Assembly: GCA_002118135.1 (NCBI GenBank)
Contig: BDIU01000110.1
Coordinates: 232,053 to 296,052, forward strand
Length of the DNA stretch: 64,000 nucleotides
Direction of reading: 5' to 3'
Origin: Trebouxia sp. TZW2008
Taxonomy: Eukaryota; Chlorophyta; Trebouxiophyceae; Trebouxiales; Trebouxiaceae
Shown: one piece after another, positions 25,371 to 35,150 of the stretch
How positions within the stretch are numbered: position 1 is the first letter of the stretch
Layout of the letters: each line of letters opens with the position of its first letter
Position numbers and translations under genes: made by a program
The notes under the pieces: model-generated
Database searches by the model: none
Told to the model about the DNA's origin: nothing
What the model saw: only the letters and a program-made list of their open reading frames with translations

Positions 25371-28321
25371 ACACTGCAGTCACCGGGCGACCTTGCTGTG
25401 GATGGGGACCTCAGTGCGTGGTCCACTCAGCAGGACCTTCAAGAGCAATGGCAGTGCCAGTCAGTGTCAGAGGTCAAAGAAAGAAGAGTCCACATTATAG
25501 CGCCTGAGAATGCACACCTTTAGATGCTATGATGTAAGTCTCTGTGAGCAGAGGCAGCCCGTGGTATGGGGGCAAGACTCTTCTGCTAATGCCCATTGTT
25601 TGGTACAGGAGCTGCAAGGTGTGTGCATGACCCATTGGCGTTGCATGACAATAGTTGAGTGCACCTGTATTCACATAAATTGCTGGATCTCAGAACCTGC
25701 CAGGCAAGTGTTTGTGCTGAATGAATGCATTGGCATTGCTGTCATTGTTGCAGACGCAAGGCAGCAGCCCTCTTGTGCTCATGCGCAGCTAAGGTGTGCC
25801 ATTCATGCGTGTGTTGGGACCGCATGCCAGGCACGGTCAGGGGGTCCAGCTAGATTCTTAACGGAGCAAGCAGATCACAGTTACACAATACACAGTTTGC
25901 CATTTGCAACACGCAAAAATACTAGTATTTTGCCCTAAACAGTGATACGCAAACAATACGTCCTACACATGATGGCGTAATTTCCAACCAGGCTTGTCAG
26001 GCTAGTGTATTGTAAAGTGACTGTAGTATATGCCGGGCCAAAGTGTGCTTGCCTTAAGCATGCTGCTTCCTCATGCTCTAACTGCTGTTCAGCACTCAAT
26101 GCTTCCTCAATACAGTGCATTGCCAGAAAGCCATGGTCGCAGCAATTAGACTTTCAAGATGTTGTGCCATTGCAGCTTGTCCAAGTAGCAACACTCGAAA
26201 CAAAATTGCTTATATGGATTCTGCTTCCCTTGGGAATGCCGCAAATGTTGACTTTCTTCATGCTCCACAAGACTTGAAGGTCACTTGGGCATCACAGTAT
26301 CTGCGACACCACTCACACCTATGCTGACGCATATGCTGCAAAATTCCGTACAGAGGATGGTCATTGCAGTTGACATGCCTGAGGTTGCTGCATCTTTATC
26401 AAGCTGACACCTTCTTCTTGTACAGAAAGGCTATTGGTGCTGATGCAACACACGCCACACATGACAGCATGTGTGATGCTCTGGGTTGCACATCTTGCAT
26501 GGTTGCAGGATTTTAACACTAAGGTTGCAAAATTGGTTGCATGAGCATAATAATTTGTTGTTGCTGCAGCATGGCTGAATGCAAAACAGTGCTTAAAGCT
26601 GAGGTTGCTTGCAGGCAGGCTTGCTTGCTTGTGGAGCTTATTATCGCAAGCATCAAGAACAGTCTATGCAATTTGGAGTCATCATGGAAACCTCGGTGCG
26701 TGGAAGAAGCCTGGTGGAAATGTGTACTTTTGTTTCATCTAAGCAAGCAAAAGCACCTGACTTCCAGCCAAAGACAAGACCAGACAGAAAACAACAAATC
26801 TACAGTGTCATTTGTTATGAGGGGAGCCTCTGTGAATATAAGCGGCTCAAATTGCTGCTCTAAAAGCAGTACTGGGTATCATCTTGCACAAGCGTCCTTG
26901 CAAGGAAGGGAGCTATGCCAAAGGGTTCATGCTTAGTGTGAAGTCAGTCAGATATCTATTGATGTGTGGTTTACATCAGCGTATGGAGTTGTTTAATCTG
27001 CTCTGAGGTCACAACGCATTCGCTGCAGCCTGGTTGACAGCACAACCAGACCTAGGTGCTGGCAAGCTTGACTTGTTCTCGACAAGTGATTGTATGTATG
27101 TCACAGAGCGAGAGATGAGCTGTGACGCTGCATGATCATCAGTGCAAAGCTTGTTTGTTCGTGGCTAATTTACAATTGCGATTGATTTCGTGCAGTCCAT
27201 CAAGACATCTTGAGAATTATATTCTGACTCCTTTGTTTCTATCTACAGACACACTTGACTTGTCGTTAGACAGTCTCGACATTCGCTAGTAACAATTCAT
27301 CAAACGGTCAACTTGGCAATGCATTATACACAGATTCGCGTGCATGAACATTGGAATTAAGCACACTCCCCGCACTAGCTTCGTATAAACAAAAAGGACC
27401 CCGCAAGTGAGAACTGAAAAGGACACCATTCAAACTAAAATACACAACCTCTGGCGTTCGTCAACAAAGCACCTAGAGCTATTCTCGAAAACGATGCTAG
27501 TGCTGCATCACCACTGTATGGCTAGCGGTCCAAGCTCTGATCTGCCCAGCTGTGCCTATGTTTTGCAACATGAATCCGATGAGATGGAAGGGTTGCTCAG
27601 AAAAGATGCGACTTGCGCGAGCACGGCTCCGAGACCACTTTTGCGTGCTGAATCCGCTTGCGTTGTTCCTTGTTCCGCGTAGGTGTGCATGACATCATAA
27701 TGCAGTGGCAATGATTGGGCTCATGGCGTTGCCGTACCTAGCGCCTGGTTCTCTGCCCTCAGCACCCTCTGCTGTACTGTGTCCGCCGTGCATCTGCAAC
27801 TGCTCTTACATCCTCGTCACTGCCAACCCTTGAAGAGGTGATACGCTGCAACCAGGAGGCGCCAACATGCGCGAAGCAGGCGTTGGAGGCAGCGGAACAG
27901 CCACTGAGCCGCGATGTACTTCAGCGCAAACTCGTGGACTGCTGGATAGCCAAATGTTGCAAAAGAATTTGGGCATTGTACAGGTGGCTCGTGACTAGCA
28001 GCTTTGACGACAACATGCAACAGATTGTTCGGTCACTATTGGCGAAGGACGTGTCCCGGATTCGAAGCTGCTCTTTCCATCACAAGACCCGCTGACAGCA
28101 CTTTCAGACCTCAAGCTTCCGAACTGTCAGTGTTGGATCGTCTCCCTCGTCCAGGGCCACAGCTCAACAGCCTCCCCCGTGAAGACTGACAGATGCGTAA
28201 CAGACAGCAGCTCAGTGTTCCAGACTCATACCATAGGACACAGCAGTCGTCAGAAACCACAGCAGAAATATTCATTGTGCTCACAGTTCGCTGCCAGTGG
28301 CCTGTAGCCAGACTGTGGCAG
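25371..28321. other. Spacer with weak coding signals only
   Basis: No gene is supported from 25371 to about 27270. Around 26620-26665 a frame reads ACGAYYRKHQ, like half of a GATA finger (see findings). From about 27270 to 28190 the DNA is CG-rich like the gene starts elsewhere in the window, and an open frame at 27780-28095 (LPTLEEVIRCNQEAPTCAKQ ... RKLVDCWIAKCCKRIWALY) may hold 5' exons of the gene whose 3' exons are at 28322-29111. I could not join them. Confidence 0.4.
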
Positions 28322-29111
28322 CAAGCTGAACTCTACAAGCTAGCTAACCAATTTTTCTACAACAGAATTGGAGTGATGGGTCCCTTGATTCATGTTCCTG
28401 GTGATATGCTTCCAGCATCAGACTTCCTGATTATCGTGCCACGCACAAAGGTTGTACCAGACATGCTCATATCCGCCACTGAGTTCATGGGACAATGCCA
28501 GACATTATGGGCACTGAGACTTCAGCTGCAATTGGGACGATATGCTGTTTTGGACACTGCAGGTAAGCCTTGTCTTTGCTCTCTTTCCCTCAAGCGGTCA
28601 AGTTGGAATTGGTGGAATTTTCTTGATTGCAGATCCTCAGCTCAACCTGCAGCGCATCATGCCCAAAACCTGGCCTGATGTCACCTCTTGGCGACGCCTC
28701 TACATGTCACGCACGCCGGAGGTTTCAGTGCAGCTACTTGCTGACTTATCTCCAAGCAATGCCAGAGTTTTTGCCGTAGTTGCGAATGCAGCAGCGCACT
28801 TCAAAGCAAAGGCAATGGCAGTGCATAGGGGTCATGAGTTGACTCCAATACTTCAGGAGGTACAGGCTTGATCTTTAGTATGTGGCCATATGTATGCGCG
28901 GAGGTGTTTTGCATTAGTGTTGACAATGCAGCGCCATGTTGTGCAGGTAGAGCAGACGGTGCACACCGCCACTGGAACACTTGCTAAGGAGTATGCAGCA
29001 GGCGGAATGGTTAATGTAGCAGCTGATGAAATGGTCACGATGTTACTGCTGCAATCCCAAGCAAGAACAGAAATTGGCCGTGATGTGATACTGTATCACG
29101 TCTTGAACTAG
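28322..29111 (+). CDS. Unrecognised protein, C-terminal 210 residues
   Basis: Three exons join well: 28322-28562, 28633-28859, 28947-29111 (phases 1 and 0), stop TAG at 29109-29111. The fragment is mixed alpha/beta without membrane segments; pieces that may identify it are LYKLANQFFYNRIGVMGPLI, RTKVVPDMLISATEFMGQCQ, WPDVTSWRRLYMSRTPEVSV and GTLAKEYAAGGMVNVAADEM. I do not recognise the family. The 5' end is unresolved: the frame stays open upstream to about 28193 and coding-like sequence at 27780-28095 could supply the N-terminus, in which case one acceptor is TGTGGCAG just before 28322. It lies in the spacer of the inverted zinc-ribbon pair. Confidence 0.5.
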
Positions 29112-29468
29112 CAAACAGCACTCATTAAAACATCAGTCCTATGTTCATCATCTAGAACTGGACAGATGACCACTTGATGATATGCTTGTCGCATTGATTT
29201 TGAATGGCTTGAAGGGACATGACAAAGAATCATCACATTGTCTGTCTCAGTGCGCATGTGTCTAGACTGTGGACGGTTAGTGACATGACAAAAGCCACAC
29301 CTATCGGGGGAAGATCAAAGCCTGACACAGAACATATGCTGTGGACTTTTAACATGCACGTCTGCCAAGTATCAGCATGCTTGTGAGCTGATGCCTGCCT
29401 CACGGTTTGCATCACGACCCCACTTGAGCTTGGTCTTTATGTGCTTTCCGTCGGACGACTTGGACTGG

Positions 29469-29930
29469 CATGCTTTGCTTGACCTGCTGTGCCTGACTAA
29501 GTAGCTTGCTATGCAATCAGCCAGGCTTTAGCTGGATGTCCTAGCATACAATTGAGTGTCATCAAATTATGTCAGTCAGCACTAGTCAACAACACAAGCA
29601 TGCACAAGCGTGCTGCCGGTCAGCCCACTGGCATGCTTTGCCTGGCCTGTTGTGACTGACTGACTAGCTTGGTATGCAGTCAGCCATTAGCTGTGCACTC
29701 AGTCCAGCATACAGATGCTTGTCACCAGAGTTCGTCATTCAGCACGAGCCAACAGCACAAGCATGCACATATGTGCTGTCAGCCAGCACACTAGCATGCT
29801 TTGCCTGGCCTGTTATGACTGACTGACTAGCTTGGTATGCAGTCAGCGATTAGCTGTGCACTCAGTCCAGCATACAGATGCTTGTCATCAGAGTTTGTCA
29901 CTCAGCACGAGCCAACAGCTCAGGCTACGA
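29469..29930. repeat. 163-bp tandem repeat, nearly three copies
   Basis: Units begin at 29469, 29632 and 29795 (each with CATGCTTTGC), spacing exactly 163 bases; the third breaks off near 29930. Copies 2 and 3 are almost identical, copy 1 is more diverged. The array is non-coding and sits between the two zinc-ribbon copies. Confidence 0.9.
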
Positions 29931-31237
29931 CTCCAGAGCTTGTGTGTAGTCTTCCGCTGTGCATTGAGATCCCACGGACAAGCAGCTTCGACAAGACGTC
30001 GCACGGGCTACAACGGCCCGAAATTGTGGTCGCTGAGCATGCTTGGTCTTAAAAGTTTTGCTGGGGTGTTGTGCGCTTTCATTGAAGCCGCCACGACAAA
30101 CGAAGCACTGTCAGTGCATGTGGCACATGGCGAGACATGACTGTGCCTTTTGGTAAGAACAGAACAACATGCATATGAGTTCAAGTAGCACATGTCAAGA
30201 CATGACTGTGAGGATGAACGACAGCTGTGAACATGTGTCCTGAACGGCTCCACAGCCTGCAAGCAATCTCACATTGATTGCTCCTGTACGAGTACACCTA
30301 GCTGGGCTCCCTCAGCCTGCTTAACATGCATTTCCAATAAACAAATGAATGAAATGCACTCAGATCCACATGAGCGCAAGAGGGCTGCTCCCTTGCATCT
30401 ACAACAGTGACTGCAACAATGCCAATTTGCTGTGCACGAACCTTGCAGCTCCTTGTGCAGATACATTGCTAGCCGAAACAGAAAAAGTTCAAAAACTCTG
30501 GTGCGGAACCAGCAGATACTTGCCTGTGTTGCCTTCACCACTCAGTGGGCACCGGCAAAAGAGTCTTGCAGCTTGGTCCATGAAACTGTCTAGCACTGCC
30601 ATTGCTCTTGAACGTCATGCTGAGTACAAGATGCACTGAAGTTTCTCATCCTCATGGCTGCATTTTCACACACCTTTGGTCATTTGTCACGAGCGGTGTT
30701 GCAGATTTGTGACAAGACTTGACAGTTGACAGATGATGCAGTTTCACATCTCCAATTCTCAATAAAAAGTCTTGCAGCAAGGCTTGTAACAGTTTTGACA
30801 GTATGCAGCAATCAAGCTGAAGCTGGCTGCCTTGCGCAAACACACAATCTGGCTTCCCTCCAAGCATGCATGGTGTGTGAACAATGGTCAAACAAGGCGA
30901 TCGACACAAAAGGCGCATGTTGCATCAGACAAGCCAAGGCACCTTGTTCTGCACTGGCAAGATTCACACTTTTGCATGTCAAAAATCGGCACTGTGATGC
31001 AAAAGTTGTGTACCTAATGCAAAACATTGACTCTGGCAGTAGTTTCAGCAATGCAAATGGCGTCTGCAACTTCAAGAGCATGCCATGTCACATTTGGCTG
31101 ATGAATGGCACATGCCTGAGTAGTGAGAATGACCTGATTGGCTTTGACATCATGATTTGAGCCATCAAACTGATGAATAATTGAGCTCCGCTGATAGTCA
31201 GCAGAGGTGCAAGGGTCAGCAAGACCTTCACATCGGG
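29931..31237. other. Spacer; inverted minisatellite remnant
   Basis: No gene supported. From about 30640 to 30830 the minus strand resembles the 72-bp units at 24717-25370 (TGTCAAGTCTTGTCACAAAT followed by CTGCAACACC), that is, the same downstream flank as the intact zinc-ribbon gene. Other open frames are short and overlap antisense. Confidence 0.45.
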
Positions 31238-32417
31238 TCAAGGTTTATCCTGAACGGTATTTGCACGTCCAGGATAAAATGCTGCCGCAACGCGTGAACT
31301 GATTGTCTGTTGCCAACTGCCCCTGTCCTTGTTTTGCCACCAGACTAGACAAGCAGAGCGAAGGGTGTAGTCATTGGGAGTCTTGTCATTGAGCTCGTGA
31401 TGCCACTCTGCTGCTAGGGAAGGGAACAGTGTCTGCAGGCTGTTGCACTTGCAAACAGCTTGGCCGCCACAAACTGGGCAGCCTGAACCACGAGTCCTGT
31501 TTGCAGGTTGGGCCGTCCAAGAATGCAGCAGACCCAAGGGGCATTGATGGCAGAACCAATGCCTCTTCTTGCCGCTGCTCAATGTCACAGCAATGGGTAA
31601 GAACCCGTCAGCAGCATTTCGCTCAAAGTCCCACTCTTGTAACAGAGGATGCTGGCTCTTGGCAAAGGTTGGGTGCCGTGTAGCTGTGCTGCGATTCCTC
31701 ACTTTTGGCTGCAAACTGAGCACCCAGACTAGCTTTTCGTTTTCTTTGCTGTTTGGCAAGCCACTCATGCTTACACGTGCTGCAGTGCCAGTGGGCTCGC
31801 TGACTGTTGACAGCCAGAACCATGTCTGCAGTGCAGCCGTTTTTGGCAGAGTCCCAGAAGGCAGCAGGAATGGGTGCCAATATCGCCAGCGAGTTGTGCT
31901 TGCACACTTTGCGGCTGCTGCAGTATGGGCAGCCTCTGCCAAGACTCCTGTCGCACACTGGTGCTTGCCATTTGTGTGGATGTCCATCTGGACATTGGTC
32001 ACAAGTCCACCACACAAGTTGGCTGCGTGATCCCACTGAATTTGAAGCTGTTTGTCAAGTGCACTGATGTCTGGACTTGACTTTTGCGAGTGCTCTGCCT
32101 GAGTGCCGCTGAAAAGAGTCAGAACACGCAATCTGCTTGGCCCTGACCCTGCACGAAAGCACATGACAATGAGCAAAGCGAGCTGCTATGATCATGAGCT
32201 TCAGCCCTATATCGACATCTAGTGTACACTCTTCTTGTTGAGAGTCACCTTTTGGCACAGAAAGAGTGCGTGCGGCTCTGAACTGTGACCTGCACGCTGA
32301 CGCAAGCCGGCGGAGACTGAAAGTGCTGCAGGAAGGAGCGTTTGCGAAGACTCGGCATCTGAGTGAACGGTGACTGCTGGTCGGCAGAGACCCCACTGCT
32401 GAATCTGTCGCTCGCAT
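31238..32417 (-). pseudogene. Decayed zinc-ribbon gene copy
   Basis: Inverted paralogue of the gene at 23398-24631. Exon 1 (32417-32249, ATG at 32417; an earlier in-frame ATG is at 32432) keeps the targeting-type presequence (STFSLRRLASACRSQFRAAR), and the donor, acceptor (exon 2 from 32148) and phase match the intact copy. In the body the reading frame is broken: relative to the intact copy there is a 43-base deletion just after WDHAAN, then a 1-base deletion after CKHEWLAK and an 8-base insertion shortly after, which together restore the original frame for the last third (HPTFAKSQHPLLQEWDFERN to the stop at 31238). Two of the cysteine-pair units therefore lie out of frame. Unless unseen introns rescue it, the gene cannot make the full protein. 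It faces the RTA1-like gene at 32876 head-to-head. Confidence 0.8.
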
Positions 32418-32875
32418 GCAGAGGGCCCGCATCTTTAGCAGACCAACTGGACAGAGAGAAAGCAAGGGAGCAATGCACAAAAATTCGAGGCCGAAATGCT
32501 CCGAAACCAGCTGCAGCAATTAGGCATGTGGTCGGCGTGGGCCTCACTTGCACTAAAGCTTAGTAACCAGGACTTGGTGTTCAGGTACTTGTTCAAGTAA
32601 ACCCCTGGGCACAACGACATACGCTTTAAACGATAGGCTGCAATGGGAACTACAGCCAAAGAGACCTGTTGCCGCTCACACCTGGTGCAAAGCCTTGCAT
32701 TTGACGGATTGCCAGTCTTCGATACGGGCCAGCAACCTCGAGCGTCGCCTATCAAGCAGGTAATGTCGTTGCTGCCATGCACTTGCAGAGGTTGCGTATA
32801 AAATTGCAGCCCGCGGGAAATTGTTCCCAAGTCCTCATCTGATGCCGTACGTCTGCAGGCCTCATCGAGACGTTC
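32418..32875. promoter_or_regulatory. Divergent promoter region, CG-rich in part
   Basis: 458 bases separate the start of the decayed zinc-ribbon copy (-) from the start of RTA1-like copy 3 (+). CG dinucleotides are more frequent than in introns nearby. No individual element can be named. Confidence 0.45.
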
Positions 32876-34403
32876 ATGTCGAGCAGTATGCAAGCGCCAC
32901 CACCACCACCGCCTCCCGACACGAATAGCATCACCGACTACTATCAGTACTCACCCAGCATTGCGCTCAATGTCGTTGCCTTGGTCCTCTTCTTCCTAAT
33001 CACAGTGGTGATCGCCATCCAGACTTTCAAATTGAAGAGCAAGTTCATGTGGCTCGTCGTTTTCACCGGCTGTTTGGAGGTCACCGGCTACATCTGCCAC
33101 CTGATTTCTTCGGAGGTCTATGACTTGTCGGCGTACATTGTCAACTTGGTCTTCATCATCATGGCGCCAAACTTCCTGGCGCTTGCAAACTACAGTGAGT
33201 TTCGTCGACGAGCTGATGTTGCTGTTGCTTCCCGCCCTGCTATCAAGCTGTTGCTGCCGTTGGCAGTGCATTGCATCAAGATCTGACGGTGTCATTGAGG
33301 CTTACAAAATCCTCTCGATGCTACAGTTTGCGTTGGCAAAATTGCGGAGCAGTTGGACCTGAATGGCCGCTTTCTGAACACAAAGACCATAGCCTCAGGC
33401 TTCTTCATCATTGACCTCATTTGCATTGGAGTTCAAGGAGCAGGATCTGCTATCATCTCTTCAACGCTACAAAGCAGCGGCAAAGCCTCTAGCTCTGGAA
33501 CCACTATTGTGCTCATTGGCCTCGCCATCCAGCTCTTCTTCTTTGCAAACTTCACAGCTGTGACAGCGTATGTGTACTACTTGCAAAAGAGGCGTGCATC
33601 AAACAAGGTCCCCTTCCAGCTCTACATCGGCTTGACGGCCACAATCCTTCTCATAACAATGCGGAATGCTTACAGAGTTGTAGAAATAGCGGTGAGCCCC
33701 CTTCTACACTTTGGTCGTTCTCACCTGGTGACTGTGTACTAAATCTCTATGGATGTACAAAGTGTTGCAGTCACCCCATCATAGCTGATGATGCTTGCAT
33801 GAAGCTTTCCAGATTTACTTCCTGCATGGCATCTGTACAGCTGTAACTCCGCATTATAATGCTTTGAGCTGTCGCTTTTGCACAAAAGGCTGATGTATAT
33901 GTGCAATCTGCGTGCAGCCAAGCATTTTCACAGTTCTGTTCTTCTGTTGCTATTCCACAAAGGGCTGATGCGTTTGTGCGACATGTGTGCTGGCATTGCT
34001 TGTATCTCTATGTACAGCGTCTGCAATATGTGTGTGAATTTACTGACCTGTTGCCTAAGTTCTGCAGTGACGAGCAAGCGCTGGAAAGTCAAATGTGCTG
34101 ACCTATCTTGCTGTACTGCAGGTTGGCTGGGCAGGCTACCTCAACACACATGAGAAATACTTCTACTGCCTGGATGCCCTTCCAATCTTCATAGCATTCT
34201 GCATATACAGCCTTCTGCCGTTTGGCAAATATTTGGACGCTCCTTTGGCTTTGAGGTTGCCGACATCGGCAAAGCAGGTTTTGGTGAATGACTCAAGCAG
34301 CAGTGTTGCCCCGCCCACAGGCACAACAGCAAAGAGTAAGGCAACGAGTCACCAGGCAGAAGTCACAGCAACAGCTGATGCGCCCTTGTCAACAATGGTC
34401 TAA
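32876..34403 (+). CDS. RTA1-like membrane protein, copy 3 (321 aa)
   Basis: Exons: 32876-33194, 33327-33691, 34122-34403 (phases 1 and 0); 321 residues. Starts MSSSMQAPPPPPPPDTNSIT, with an unusual proline run, then the RTA1-like (PF04479) core: YYQYSPSIALNVVALVLFFL, GCLEVTGYICHLISSEVYD, IIMAPNFLALANY, FFIIDLICIGVQGAGSAIIS, VTAYVYYLQKRR, ILLITMRNAYRVVEIA, GWAGYLNTHEKYFYCLDALP. Seven membrane segments and a short Ser/Thr tail. Exon 2 has the same length (365 bases) as in copy 2, and both introns coincide, so copies 2 and 3 are closest in structure. The second ATG (codon 5) could also serve. Likely role: lipid-related membrane transport or signalling as inferred for fungal relatives. Confidence 0.9.
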
Positions 34404-35150
34404 TTTTGGCTTTGTAGTGTAGGATTTGTTGCACTGCAGCTGTCTGTCCTGACAATTTTGGACTAGCAGAATGATGTTTCACGTCAATTTGGTTCGTTAG
34501 GGATTTTTTGCTCTCTTGTGACTGTGTTTGAGACTCAGAGGTCACTGGGCATTGTGACTGTGTTTAGTCATGTGGAGAAGAACACTTTGTGCTAGCTCAT
34601 CACAGGCTCTGTACTGCTGTGAGCGGCAAACCATGCTGTATTTGAATGAATCCGTCATATGTTAGCTGTACCGTACTGCAACAGACTTCTTTTGCCAAGC
34701 TCCTTGTGTTGAGGCGGGCTGTGTAACACAATGTAGCCACAAGCTCTTGGCCTTTATAGGAGCTCATCTTAGCTGTAATCTTTACAGTATTAGAGAAGCA
34801 GCTGCCTTGCACATAGCACAAAACGCTGACTTTGCTTTTGAGGCATAATCTGCAATGCCTCGATACAAAGTCAGTTGCTTTTATGACTGCACAGAAATCG
34901 AGCTTTGCTTCTGGATCAATTTGCTACAAGGCCAGCTGCATCGAACTCAACACACAAATCAAGTTCTGCGTTTGCATTGTTGCAATTGCATCAGCTGATG
35001 GCTTCTGCTGGTTTTATGGATTGACAGCACAAAAATGCCTTTAAAGCAAAGATAGTGCAACATCAGTTGTTGAAACGAGGGATCAAAAGAGCAACATCTG
35101 GAAGATCTGCTGCTGTCACAACCTCAGGTCAGTCATTCACACACAAACGA
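34404..35150. other. Convergent 3' spacer
   Basis: Between the 3' ends of RTA1-like copy 3 (+) and the Ser/Gln-rich gene (-). No gene, repeat or RNA seen. Confidence 0.5.

Noticed and set aside
31238..32176. Single 312-codon open frame on the minus strand as one intact protein
   Set aside because: Its middle third is out of frame compared with the paralogue at 23398; the homologous text is found in another frame, so the long frame is a by-product of three indels.
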